From assembly GCA_947501005.1 (NCBI GenBank), contig CANMTU010000001.1:2442501-2506500 (forward strand): 64,000 nt of DNA, read 5' to 3'. The DNA comes from an uncultured Erythrobacter sp. (GTDB lineage Bacteria; Pseudomonadota; Alphaproteobacteria; Sphingomonadales; Sphingomonadaceae). A model generated the notes under the pieces. That model did no database searches. It worked only from the letters and a program-made list of their open reading frames with translations, and had not been told where the DNA came from. A program made the position numbers and the translations under genes. Below, piece after piece: positions 9,292 through 19,147 of the stretch; position 1 is the stretch's first letter, and each line of letters starts with the position of its first letter.

Positions 9292-10194
9292 ATGATCAGG
9301 AATTCCGTAAAGGTTTTTGTTGCTGTGGGGGCGCTCGCGCTGGCCGGTTGCGATTCCTCCGACGCGCCGAGCGGGCAGGTCGCAGCCACCCTCGACGGGG
9401 AAGAGATCACGGTTAGCCAGGTCGGCTCGGAACTGTCGGCCCTGGGCGTGCCGCAGGATCAGGCGAACCCCGAACTCGCCAACAGCGCCCTGGATGCGGC
9501 GATCAACCGCAAGATCCTGGCGAACGAGGCGCGCGAGCGCGGGCTGGACAAGACGCCCAATGGCGCACTGGCGATCGAACGGGCAGAGGAATCGGCGCTG
9601 GTCGACATGCTGCGCCGCGAATTGCAGTCGCAATCGCCCCGCCCGTCCGACGATGAGGCGCGCCAGTTCATCTCCGCCAATCCGGGGATGTTCGCCGACC
9701 GTTTCGTTACCGTGGTCGAACAGATCGTCGTGCCGCAGATCAACCCGCAATTGCTGCAGCAGATGGGCCCGATCGACACGCTGGACGGGATCCGCGCCCT
9801 GCTCGATCGCAACAATGTGCAGTACCAGACCACGATGGGCAGCGTCGATTCGCTGACGGTGGCGCCCAATGTCGCGCGCCAGCTGGTCGATCTCGGCGTT
9901 GGCGAGGTCTATGTCCTTCCGCAGGGCAATGGCGCGCGGATCAACGCGATCGTATCCAAGAAGACCTATCCGATCTCGGGCGAGCAATCGATCAACCTCG
10001 CACGCGAAATGTTGGCGCAGCAACGCTCGCAGGGTCAGGTGCAGAGCGTGTTCCAGTCGGTCATCGAAGAGAAGAAGCAGAACGTCCGCTACGCCGATCA
10101 GTACAAGGCACCGGCCCGCCCGAACGCGCCCGGCGCGCCTTCTGCCGCCGCAGGTGCGGCCGCGCCCGCCCGCGCAGGTGGCACGACGCAATAA
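9292..10194 (+). CDS. EpsD-family peptidyl-prolyl cis-trans isomerase lipoprotein
   Basis: Lipobox ALALAGC; SurA/parvulin-like N-domain; EPS cluster context; internal ATG at 9292. Confidence 0.75.
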   Translation: MIRNSVKVFVAVGALALAGCDSSDAPSGQVAATLDGEEITVSQVGSELSALGVPQDQANPELANSALDAAINRKILANEARERGLDKTPNGALAIERAEESALVDMLRRELQSQSPRPSDDEARQFISANPGMFADRFVTVVEQIVVPQINPQLLQQMGPIDTLDGIRALLDRNNVQYQTTMGSVDSLTVAPNVARQLVDLGVGEVYVLPQGNGARINAIVSKKTYPISGEQSINLAREMLAQQRSQGQVQSVFQSVIEEKKQNVRYADQYKAPARPNAPGAPSAAAGAAAPARAGGTTQ

Positions 10195-10237
10195 CAAGCC
10201 ACCCGCCGCGAACCGGCGGAACGCAATCGAGGGTATC

Positions 10238-11416
10238 GTGAAGCCTTTACGTATAGGACTGCTCTGGCATTCGCTCAGGGCCGGAAATCTCGGCGTCGGT
10301 GCCCTGACGCTGGGCAATATGGCCATTATCCGCGAAGTGGCGGAGGAGATGGGCCGCGAGATCGAGTTCGTCGTCCTCTCGATGCGCGAGAGTTCGACCC
10401 GGCCCATCGCGGAAGGCGTCGCGCAATACGAGATCGATACCAAGGCGATGCTGCTTCCCTCGGGCTATCGCGCCACGGTGGGCGAGCTCGATTGCGTCAT
10501 CGATATCGGGGCGGGCGACAGCTTCGCCGATATCTACGGCAAGAAGCGCTTCGGGTTCATGTGGCTGTCCAAGCAATGGACGATATCGCAGAACGTCCCC
10601 CTCATCCTTGCCCCCCAGACGATCGGCCCGTTCACCCGGCCGCTCTATCGCCCTTTCGCCGCCTCGGTGATGCGCAAGGCGGCCGCCGTCGTGGCGCGCG
10701 ACGAACAATCGCTTGCCGCGATTCGCGAACTTGCGCCTGCGGCCGATGCGCACCTTTCGGTCGACGTCGCTTTCAAGCTGCCGTTCCGGGATCGCTCCGC
10801 CGAGCGTGGGGGAAGCGGCATCAAGCGAATCGGCATCAACGCCTCGGGCCTATTGTGCAAGCAGGCCGAAAGCGGCGAAAACCGGTTCGGCCTCTCCTAC
10901 GACTATCTCGCGCTGCATCGCCGCCTGATCGAACATTTTACCGGACGCGAGGATTGCGAGGTGCATCTCGTCATCCACGCCAACTCGATCGGCGATCAGG
11001 GCGACGACGACGGCGCCTGGGCGGACCGGTTGAAGGCGGAGTTTCCCGAAGCTATCCGCGTGCCGAACTTCGAGGGCCCTTCAGAGGCGAAAAGCTACAT
11101 TTCGAGCATGGATTTCGTCGTCGCGGGGCGGATGCACGCCTGTATCGCGGCGTTTTCCTCGGCCACGCCGGTCGTCCCCACGGCTTACAGCCGCAAGTTC
11201 TCCGGCCTGTTCGGCCTGCTGGAATATCCGCACTACACTCCGGTATCCGGCATCACACAGGATGAGGCGTTCGCCTTCATCCTCGACGGATTCGAACGGC
11301 GCGCCAGTCTGCAAGAAAACGAGCAGCGTGCGCTGACCACGGTGGACCGCAAGCTCGATACCTACCGCGATGTGCTGCGGCGCGAATTCGCCCGCATCGA
11401 CGGTTCGCGAAATTGA
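10238..11416 (+). CDS. Polysaccharide pyruvyl transferase family protein
   Basis: GTG start; IGLLWHSLRAGNLGVGALTLGNM...APQTIGPF...RMHACIAAFSSATPVV. Confidence 0.85.
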   Translation: MKPLRIGLLWHSLRAGNLGVGALTLGNMAIIREVAEEMGREIEFVVLSMRESSTRPIAEGVAQYEIDTKAMLLPSGYRATVGELDCVIDIGAGDSFADIYGKKRFGFMWLSKQWTISQNVPLILAPQTIGPFTRPLYRPFAASVMRKAAAVVARDEQSLAAIRELAPAADAHLSVDVAFKLPFRDRSAERGGSGIKRIGINASGLLCKQAESGENRFGLSYDYLALHRRLIEHFTGREDCEVHLVIHANSIGDQGDDDGAWADRLKAEFPEAIRVPNFEGPSEAKSYISSMDFVVAGRMHACIAAFSSATPVVPTAYSRKFSGLFGLLEYPHYTPVSGITQDEAFAFILDGFERRASLQENEQRALTTVDRKLDTYRDVLRREFARIDGSRN

Positions 11417-12636
11417 CGATGTCCCCCTCTCTGGCGAAGGTTCGCAAGGGTTCGCTGTGCGCGGGCTGCGGGCTGTGCGCAGGCATCTCGGCGGATGCCA
11501 TCGCCATGCAGATCGACGAGGCCGGCTTCGCTCGCCCGCGGCAGACCCGTCCGCTCGCGCCTGCCGGCGAGCGTGTCTTCGCCGATGCATGCCCCGCCCT
11601 GAAGGTGGAGCCATGGGAAGGTTTCGCGCCCGGCGCGGCCATCGATACCTATTGGGGTCCGTACCGCCAGTGCCTCACGGGTCACGCGGTCGAGAGCGAA
11701 ACGCGGCATACCGGATCCTCGGGCGGGGCCATCTCCGCCCTCGCCATCCATGCGCTGGAAACCGGAATCGTCGCGCAGGTTCTGCAGGTCATCGCCGATC
11801 CCGACCGGCCGCTGGGCAATCGCCTCACGGTCAGCCGTTCGCGCGAGGAAATCCTGCAGGCGGCGGGGTCGCGCTATGCTCCTTCCTCGCCGCTGGCGGA
11901 CATCGCGGCGTTCCTCGATGCCGGTGTCCCCACCCTGTTCATCGCGAAGCCGTGCGACGTATCGGCCCTGCGCCGGCTCGCGCGCCATGACGAGCGGGTC
12001 GACACCGTGTTCCCGGTGAAACTCTCCTTCTTCTGCGGCGGTATTCCCAGCGAGAAGGGCGCGGAGACCATCGTTCGCGAGATGGGGATGGAGCCGGACC
12101 GCGTGGTTAACTTCCGTTATCGCGGGAATGGCTGGCCCGGTCTAACGGTCGCCGAAGACGACGAGGGGCGGTCCGGCGAAATGAGCTACGAGCAGAGCTG
12201 GGGCAAGCACCTTTCCGGCAAGGTCCAGTTCCGCTGCAAGATTTGCCCCGACCCGGTCGGCGGCGTGGCGGACATCGCCTGCGCCGATGCATGGTATGGC
12301 GGGGAAACCGGTTATCCGCAATTCGATGAAGCCGAGGGTCGCAGCCTCGTCATGGTGCGCACGGCGGCCGGCGAACGCCTGCTCGACAGTGCGCGTGCCG
12401 CGGGCGTCATCGCGACCGAGGGGCTCGATATTCGCGAAATCGACCTGATGCAGCCGGCCCAGGCCCGCCGCAAGCGCCGCATATCCGCGCGCATGGCGGC
12501 CTGCCGCGCGGCGCTGCGGCCGGTTACGCGAACCGCCGGCCTGCGCGTCGCGGCGGCGGCGCGGCGCGAGCCGATCATCATACGAATCAAGGAATTCGCG
12601 GGAACAATGCGGCGTATTGTTCAGGGACGGATTTAA
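11413..12636 (+). CDS. Coenzyme F420 hydrogenase/dehydrogenase beta-subunit (FrhB)-like iron-sulfur protein
   Basis: CAGCGLC near N-terminus, TGSSGGAISALAIHALETG, AKPCDVSALRRL, FRCKICPDPVGGVADIACADAW; overlaps the pyruvyl transferase stop (TTG at 11413 or ATG at 11419). Confidence 0.8.
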   Translation: MTMSPSLAKVRKGSLCAGCGLCAGISADAIAMQIDEAGFARPRQTRPLAPAGERVFADACPALKVEPWEGFAPGAAIDTYWGPYRQCLTGHAVESETRHTGSSGGAISALAIHALETGIVAQVLQVIADPDRPLGNRLTVSRSREEILQAAGSRYAPSSPLADIAAFLDAGVPTLFIAKPCDVSALRRLARHDERVDTVFPVKLSFFCGGIPSEKGAETIVREMGMEPDRVVNFRYRGNGWPGLTVAEDDEGRSGEMSYEQSWGKHLSGKVQFRCKICPDPVGGVADIACADAWYGGETGYPQFDEAEGRSLVMVRTAAGERLLDSARAAGVIATEGLDIREIDLMQPAQARRKRRISARMAACRAALRPVTRTAGLRVAAAARREPIIIRIKEFAGTMRRIVQGRI

Positions 12637-12703
12637 GATAGTATTGGCTAACTACACACGATCCCGCCTATCCGCGGGAGCCATCCGCAAGGGGAGATCA
12701 TCG

Positions 12704-13942
12704 ATGGCCAAATTCATTCGCGAAGGAGCGGCGCTCGTCGCAATCGCGTCGGCGTTCGGCGTCGGCAGCCTTGCGCCCGGCGCGGCCGCGCAAACCGTGG
12801 GGGACGATTTCCTCGAATTCGGCGTCGAGGTCGATCTGCGCCACGACAGCAATGTCGTCCGGGGATCGCGCGAATGGGCCGACGATACGGGTTTCGACGG
12901 GTCCGACCAGATCATCAGCCCGGCGCTGACCGCGGCCGTCAACAAGTCGTTGGGCCGTCACGCGGTACGTGCGGCGGTCGTGGCCGGCTACGATTTCTAC
13001 CTGCAAAACGACCGGCTCAACAGCGAGCGGATCGGCGTTAACGTCGATGGCCTGGTCAACCTCGCCATTTGCCAACTGCGTCCGGGCGCAAGCTATCAGC
13101 GGCGTCAGGCGCGCCTGGGCGATCGCGGCCTCATCATCGACCCCGGCGTCGATGTCGACAGCGTGCAGACCGTGCAGTCATACAAGCTGGATGCCGCATG
13201 CGGCCGGGGCGTCGGCATTCGCGTGATCGGGGGAACGAGCGTCGCCAGCGGCCGCAACGACAGCGAATTTCGGCAACTCAGCGATTACGACAGCTTCACC
13301 TATTACGGCGGTCTCGGCTACCAGCAGCCCTCGATCGGCAAGCTCGACCTGTTCGCTTCGAGGGAGGAAACCGAATACAAGAATCGCATCATCGAAGGTG
13401 AGCTCGACGAGTACGCGGTCAGCCGGTACGGCGGGACCTTCTCACGCGATATCGGCGCACGCTGGAACGCCCAGGCGGGCGTGTTCTTCGTGGATGTCGA
13501 TGCCCCCTCCGTCGTCGGCGAAAACTATAGTGGCGTCGGCTGGAACATTGGCGTCAACGGCACCTTTCCGCCCCGGTTGCAGGTCGGTTTGCAATTCGGA
13601 AAGGACGTTCAGCCCGTACTTAACAATGATTCGCTGTATACAACGCAGACGCGCTACGGCGTGACGGCCAATTACGCATTGAATCAACGATGGAACTTGG
13701 GCGCCGCCTACTCCATGCAGGATCGCGAATACGTTTACAGCGAGGCCCTGCCGCCGAGCACGGAATTCAACCTGCTGGAAGAGCAGTTCAACCTCGCGAC
13801 AGTATCCGCGACCTATAACACGGGCAGCCCTTTGAGTTTCTCTCTATACGGCGGGTACGAAAATCGGTCTGCGAATAACACCTTGTTCAATTATGACGGG
13901 TATTATGCGGGCATAACGGTGAAGTACCTGATCCGTCGCTAG
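12704..13942 (+). CDS. Outer-membrane beta-barrel protein (EPS-associated, BBP2-like)
   Basis: Signal peptide to AAAQ; alternating aromatic/polar strands; DLRHDSNVVRG; C-terminal VKYLIRR. Confidence 0.7.
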   Translation: MAKFIREGAALVAIASAFGVGSLAPGAAAQTVGDDFLEFGVEVDLRHDSNVVRGSREWADDTGFDGSDQIISPALTAAVNKSLGRHAVRAAVVAGYDFYLQNDRLNSERIGVNVDGLVNLAICQLRPGASYQRRQARLGDRGLIIDPGVDVDSVQTVQSYKLDAACGRGVGIRVIGGTSVASGRNDSEFRQLSDYDSFTYYGGLGYQQPSIGKLDLFASREETEYKNRIIEGELDEYAVSRYGGTFSRDIGARWNAQAGVFFVDVDAPSVVGENYSGVGWNIGVNGTFPPRLQVGLQFGKDVQPVLNNDSLYTTQTRYGVTANYALNQRWNLGAAYSMQDREYVYSEALPPSTEFNLLEEQFNLATVSATYNTGSPLSFSLYGGYENRSANNTLFNYDGYYAGITVKYLIRR

Positions 13943-13952
13943 GATACGCATT

Positions 13953-14849
13953 ATGAAGATTGGTTCCCTTATGCTCGGTTCGAAGGTTCGATGGCTTGCT
14001 CCGCTTGCCGCGGCCGCCATGCTGTCGTCGCCTCTCGCCGCCCAGATGTCCGCTTTCCAGCAGGGCGGCACCGCGCAGTCCGACGAAGCCGAGACAACCT
14101 CTGAGGAAAGCAACGCCTCGAGCATGCCGCTGGCCGCTGGCTATATCCTGGGTTCGGGCGACATCATCGAAGTCTCCGTCGCCGGTCAGGACGAATACAA
14201 GTCTCGCGTCCAGGTCCAGGTCGATGGCACGGTCCAGCTTCCTTTTATTCGCGACGTGCAGGCCGAAGACATGACCGTCGCCCAGTTGCAGACCGAGATC
14301 GCCTCGCGGCTGCGCAGCGGCGGTTACTATACCGATCCGGTGGTGAACGTGATCGTCGCCGGTTATGCCAGCCGCTACGTCGTGGTTCTCGGCCAGGTCG
14401 GCTCGCCCGGATTGCTGCCGATCGACCGGAATTACCGTTTGTCCGAAGTGATCGCGCGGGTCGGCGGCATCGGCGCCAACGGTTCCGAAACTGTCGTTCT
14501 GACGCGCGCGAGCGGCGAGAAGCTGAACGTGACCCTTGAAGACATGGCGACCGGCGGTGACGATCAGGATCCTTACGTCGCGGCAGGCGACAAGATTTTT
14601 GTCGACCGAGTCAACGAAGCCGAGCAGGCAACTTACTGCATCTATGGCGCGGTCCGCTCTGCCGGTTGTTATCCGGTGGGCGATAGCATGTCTCTGCGCA
14701 TGGCGCTGGCGCGCGCCGGCGGCCTGAGCGAGCTCGGCTCGGAAAAGAAAATCGACGTGTATCGTAACGGCCGTGATATCGGACGGATGAGCCTTAACCA
14801 GAACGTGCTCGAAGGCGACGTGCTGAAGGTTGGCGAACGCTTCTTCTAA
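13953..14849 (+). CDS. Polysaccharide export protein (Wza/GumB/SpsD-like)
   Basis: AGYILGSGDIIEVSVAGQDEYKSRVQVQVDGTVQLPFI...SLBB-like VLGQVGSPGLLPI. Confidence 0.9.
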   Translation: MKIGSLMLGSKVRWLAPLAAAAMLSSPLAAQMSAFQQGGTAQSDEAETTSEESNASSMPLAAGYILGSGDIIEVSVAGQDEYKSRVQVQVDGTVQLPFIRDVQAEDMTVAQLQTEIASRLRSGGYYTDPVVNVIVAGYASRYVVVLGQVGSPGLLPIDRNYRLSEVIARVGGIGANGSETVVLTRASGEKLNVTLEDMATGGDDQDPYVAAGDKIFVDRVNEAEQATYCIYGAVRSAGCYPVGDSMSLRMALARAGGLSELGSEKKIDVYRNGRDIGRMSLNQNVLEGDVLKVGERFF

Positions 14850-14873
14850 TCCCGTACAGGGCGGACCGATTAC

Positions 14874-16196
14874 ATGAGCATCAATCAATTTTTCCGGATT
14901 CTGTGGTCGTGGCGGCTTCTCATCACTGCCACGACGGTCGGCGCCGTCGTTCTTGCGTTGTTCGTGGCCTGGCTCATGCCGCCCCGCTACGAAGCGACGT
15001 CGCGCCTCATGCTCGATATCGTTCAGCCCGATCCGGTGACCGGGGAGGTCATCCAGTCGCAATGGGCGCGAGCCTACGTCAATACCCAAACTCAGCTCGT
15101 TAACGATGAACGCGTTGCCGATCGTGTCGTAGAGCAATTGGGGTGGATGGACTCGCCAATCCTACAGCGGCAATACCAGGAAAGTGGTCAGGCCGAGACC
15201 ATGGAATACCGCCGCTGGCTGGCTCAGCGGATCGTGGAGCATACCACGGCGGGGATGGCCCCTGGCAGCAACATTCTCGAGATTACCTTCGATAGCACTT
15301 CCCCCGAACCGGCGGCAAAGTTCGCCGATCTGGTGCGCGATGCCTATGTCGATCACACGCTGGAGTTCCGGCGCCTTGCGGCACAGCGTAATGCGGAATG
15401 GTTCGAGGGACAGACGAAGGAACTGCAAGCACGGCTCGCCGAAGCACAGCAGCGCAAGACAAATTTCGAGCGTGAAAATGGCGTCATTCTGACCGATGAC
15501 ATGATCAGCACCGAATCCACGCGCCTTGCAGCCCTTGCGGGCACCGCACCGGCATCGCAGACGCAAACGACTCAAGGCGGCGGGCTCGCGCCTTCGGCCG
15601 GCCGGCTGGCTCAGATCGATGCCACGATCGCGGCCGCTTCGCGGACGCTTGGGCCGAATCACCCCAATCTGCAGCAATTGCGTCAGCAACGCGCGGCGTT
15701 GGCGAGTTCCGTCGCACAGGAATCGGCTGCCCAGCCGCAGGTCGTGACGACCGGTCCTTCGCTCGAATCGCTGTACAATGCGCAACAGCAACGGGTCCTG
15801 GCCAAGGCCGGTGCCACCAACGAGGCACGCCGTCTCGCGACGGACGTGCTGGTCCTGCGCAACCAGTATCAGGCGACCGCTCAGCGTGCCGCGCAGCTCG
15901 AGCAGGAAGCCCAGTCCAACGAAAGCGGGTTGACGCTGCTGAACGACGCGATCGTGCCGCAGACCCGCGAGTTCCCGCACTATCCGAGCATCGCCGGCTT
16001 GGCGTTCGCGGGCGGTCTCGGCCTGGGGCTGTTGCTGGCCTTGCTGCTCGAACTGTTCCGGCGGCGCGTGCGCGGCGTGGAGGAATTGCGGCTCGTCGAC
16101 GCACCGGTACTGGGCGCGATGCACACGACGCCGAAGTCGAATAACGAAAGCGTGTTCTCCTTTTCACGCTTCCGGGGGGAAAGATACGCGACATGA
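14874..16196 (+). CDS. Wzz/GumC-family polysaccharide co-polymerase, copy B
   Basis: LGPNHPNLQQLRQQRAAL; two TMs; homologous to 3882..5138. Confidence 0.88.
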   Translation: MSINQFFRILWSWRLLITATTVGAVVLALFVAWLMPPRYEATSRLMLDIVQPDPVTGEVIQSQWARAYVNTQTQLVNDERVADRVVEQLGWMDSPILQRQYQESGQAETMEYRRWLAQRIVEHTTAGMAPGSNILEITFDSTSPEPAAKFADLVRDAYVDHTLEFRRLAAQRNAEWFEGQTKELQARLAEAQQRKTNFERENGVILTDDMISTESTRLAALAGTAPASQTQTTQGGGLAPSAGRLAQIDATIAAASRTLGPNHPNLQQLRQQRAALASSVAQESAAQPQVVTTGPSLESLYNAQQQRVLAKAGATNEARRLATDVLVLRNQYQATAQRAAQLEQEAQSNESGLTLLNDAIVPQTREFPHYPSIAGLAFAGGLGLGLLLALLLELFRRRVRGVEELRLVDAPVLGAMHTTPKSNNESVFSFSRFRGERYAT

Positions 16197-16930
16197 TGGA
16201 TATGGTCGAACACGTGCATGACGACGATCGTCTTGCTGACGAACCCCCGATGGGTTTCGCTGACGAGACGCAAGATTTCGGCGCCGCCCGCAGCGATTAC
16301 ACTTTCTCCGACAAGCTTGCTCTGCTTTCGGGGCGCGAAACGCTCGATGCGGAAACGATATCGCTGCTCCTGTCGGAACTGCTTTCGCGGCATGTACAGC
16401 ATGCGCGGCGGGGGATCACCTTTTGCGGCGCCGCGAAAGATGCCGGATGCAGCTACATGGCGGCGAACATCGCGGTCGCCATGGCGCTGTCGGGGATCCG
16501 CACGATCCTCGTCGATGCGAACATGCGGGATCCGGCGATCCAGACCTTCATCACGCCACACCGGGATCAGGGCGGCTTGCTCCAATGCCTGGGCGATGAG
16601 CGCATCGGGCTTGGCGAAGTGGTCCATCACGAGGTCATTCCCAATCTGTCGGTCCTTTATTCTGGCGGCGTCTCGAGCGATGCGGGGCTTCTCGCTTCGA
16701 CCCGGGCGAAGGACGTCTTTTCGGAGTGCCTGCGCGATTATGCCTGCACGATCGTCGACACGGCGCCGGCCAATCGCAGTTCCGATGCGGTGCGGGTGTC
16801 CAACATCCTTCGTTACGCCCTGATCGTGGCGCGCAAGGACCGGACCTACGTTAACGACATCAAGAAGCTGGCTGCCGATATCCGGCAAAACCGCGGCGAA
16901 ATCCTCGGCACCTTCCTGAATGCCTACTGA
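16193..16930 (+). CDS. CpsD/CapB-family ATPase-like protein (tyrosine autokinase-related, degenerate Walker A)
   Basis: ITFCGAAKDAGCSYMAANIAVAMALSGIRTILVDANMRDP...TIVDTAPANRSSDAV. Confidence 0.8.
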   Translation: MMDMVEHVHDDDRLADEPPMGFADETQDFGAARSDYTFSDKLALLSGRETLDAETISLLLSELLSRHVQHARRGITFCGAAKDAGCSYMAANIAVAMALSGIRTILVDANMRDPAIQTFITPHRDQGGLLQCLGDERIGLGEVVHHEVIPNLSVLYSGGVSSDAGLLASTRAKDVFSECLRDYACTIVDTAPANRSSDAVRVSNILRYALIVARKDRTYVNDIKKLAADIRQNRGEILGTFLNAY

Positions 16931-17825
16931 GGCCGTCCTTCCGAGATCGGCTGCGCCCGCACAGCCAACGGTCCAGCGTCGCAATATCGACCGGCTGCTC
17001 GGCTATTGGCCGTTGCTGCTTATCTGCGTTGCCTTCGCCATACCGACGATCGTTCGGCTGGCGGAGGATTCGTGGACGCTGGAGATCGGCGCGCACGGGC
17101 CGATCGTGCTGGCGACGGGCCTTTGGCTCCTCTCGCGCTGCGACTGGAGCGGCGAGGGCGCGCCAGGCAACAGCCGATTGATCGATGTCGGCGCCTGGAT
17201 CGCGGTGATCGGCGCGCTGGCCGTCTACGTGTTCGGGCGGGCCTATGATTTCCTCGCGCTGGAAGCGGCCGGTCTCTACGCGGCGTTTCTCGGCGTCCTC
17301 GTTCTGACGGCCGGATTGCGGACCGTCTGGCGCAATGCCTTTCCGCTGCTTTACCTGGCGTTCCTTATCCCGCCGCCGGGCTGGGTGATCGACGCGGTGA
17401 CTGCGCCGCTGCAACATTTCATCTCGTACTCGTCGACCGAATTGCTGCGCTGGTTCGACTATCCCGTCCAGCGGAGCGGCGTGGCGATCGAAGTCGCGCA
17501 GTACCGCTTGCTGGTGGAGCAGGCGTGTTCGGGCATGAACTCGATCGTCGGACTGACTGCCGTTACCCTGTTCTACATCTACCTGCTGCACGGATCGAGC
17601 TGGCGTTACGCGGTCCTGCTGATCGCGCTGATCCTGCCGATCGCCGTCTTCGTCAATTTCCTGCGCGTGATCACCCTCATCCTCGTGACGTATCACTACG
17701 GCGACGCGGTGGCGCAGGGCGTGTTCCACAACACCGCCGGGGTCGCGTTGTTCGCGGTCGCGCTCGCCCTGATGTTCCTGATCGATGCCGGCTTGCGCAA
17801 GGTTCTGGGAGAACGCCTGCAATGA
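16920..17825 (+). CDS. Exosortase (probably XrtV type)
   Basis: Multi-TM; catalytic signatures EQACSGMNS, FVNFLRVITL, GVFHNTAGV; followed by an EpsI-like gene. Confidence 0.85.
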   Translation: MPTEAVLPRSAAPAQPTVQRRNIDRLLGYWPLLLICVAFAIPTIVRLAEDSWTLEIGAHGPIVLATGLWLLSRCDWSGEGAPGNSRLIDVGAWIAVIGALAVYVFGRAYDFLALEAAGLYAAFLGVLVLTAGLRTVWRNAFPLLYLAFLIPPPGWVIDAVTAPLQHFISYSSTELLRWFDYPVQRSGVAIEVAQYRLLVEQACSGMNSIVGLTAVTLFYIYLLHGSSWRYAVLLIALILPIAVFVNFLRVITLILVTYHYGDAVAQGVFHNTAGVALFAVALALMFLIDAGLRKVLGERLQ

Positions 17826-18511
17826 GCACGCTCGATCGCCGGTCCCTGCTTCTGGGCGGCACCTTCGCCGCGGCGTTCGGTGCGGCGGCGTGGCTCACCC
17901 CGCGCACCCAGATGCGCTACCTCAAGGATGCGACTCTCGCGGATGTCATTCCCGAACGGTTCGGGCCGTGGGTGTCGCAATTCGATCCCAACCTCGTGGT
18001 CCCGCCGACCGAAGGCAGCCTGACCGATCGCCTGTATGAGGATCTGATCACCCGCCGGTACCGCAATACCGAGACCGGGGAGCAGATCATGCTGCTGGCG
18101 GCCTATGGCGGGTTGCAGACCGACGACCTGCAATTGCACCGGCCCGAAACCTGCTATCCCGCGGTCGGCATGGCGATCACCTCGCGCAATCCGGTGGAGC
18201 TGCAATTGGGCGGCCGCTCGGTATCCGCCGTCGCGCTGACCGCCGAGGCGCCCGGTCGGGCCGAGGATATTCTTTACTGGAGCCGGATGGGCAACAGCTT
18301 CCCGCAATCCAACGGGGCGCAGCGGAGCGAGAAATTGAACCTCGCGCTGCGCGGCTACATACCCGACGGAATTCTCGTTCGAGCGTCGCAGGTCCGCTCT
18401 ACCGGCGCACCCCAGGCAGCCAATCTGGGGAATTTTCTGACCCAGATGGTGGCATCGGTCGGCGCGCGGGACCGGCTGGCCCTGATCGGGTCGAACGCGG
18501 GTCAGGTCTGA
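17822..18511 (+). CDS. EpsI-family exosortase-associated protein
   Basis: ATGA overlap with exosortase; Tat/TM-like N-terminus; LLAAYGGLQTDDLQLHRPETCYPAVGM. Confidence 0.85.
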   Translation: MSTLDRRSLLLGGTFAAAFGAAAWLTPRTQMRYLKDATLADVIPERFGPWVSQFDPNLVVPPTEGSLTDRLYEDLITRRYRNTETGEQIMLLAAYGGLQTDDLQLHRPETCYPAVGMAITSRNPVELQLGGRSVSAVALTAEAPGRAEDILYWSRMGNSFPQSNGAQRSEKLNLALRGYIPDGILVRASQVRSTGAPQAANLGNFLTQMVASVGARDRLALIGSNAGQV

Positions 18512-18629
18512 GCGCGGCGCACTCGGCATCCGTAACCGCTGCGAAATATCGTCATCACAAGGTCCAGCGGCGGACCTTGCGCCGGGTTGATCCGTTGATG
18601 TCCCACCAGGACACAACAAGGAGAACTCC

Positions 18630-19037
18630 ATGAAACTGCCGCACAAGGCCCATGTCGCAATCGTTGATGGCGAGAATTTCGTGCTGATGCACAATTCCGG
18701 ACAGCCGTTCGAACCCAAGCTGGAAGGCGCGCAGAAGCCCGACCTGACCGCCAGCAATTACAGCGCCGGGGTCAAGCATCAGGACGACGCCGGGCAGCGC
18801 ATGGGCAGCACCGATCTCGAGGAACTGGCCCACGCCGCAGCCGCCGCGAGCTGGCTGAACGCCAAGGTCATTGCCAACGAGATCGGCGATCTTCTCGTGA
18901 TCGCCGACCCGAAGACGCTGGGCGAAATGCGGCGGCATTATCATGGCGAACTGGAAAAGCGGCTGGTCGGCGAGATCGCCAAGACGATGACGGGCGAGCC
19001 GACCGCCAAGATCGAAAAGGCCATCGCCGCCGCCTGA
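18630..19037 (+). CDS. Host attachment family protein
   Basis: AHVAIVDGENFVLMHN...GSTDLEELAHAAAAASWLN...LLVIADPKTLGEMRRHYH. Confidence 0.8.
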   Translation: MKLPHKAHVAIVDGENFVLMHNSGQPFEPKLEGAQKPDLTASNYSAGVKHQDDAGQRMGSTDLEELAHAAAAASWLNAKVIANEIGDLLVIADPKTLGEMRRHYHGELEKRLVGEIAKTMTGEPTAKIEKAIAAA

Positions 19038-19147
19038 TCCCCTGCCCGCCCGGTCCTGGCGCTGCGACCGCTCGGCCAAGGGCGGGCTTGCCAACCGCGT
19101 GCAAACCGTTAATTTCTGAATAATCACGGTTTTGTACACTGGGCGGC

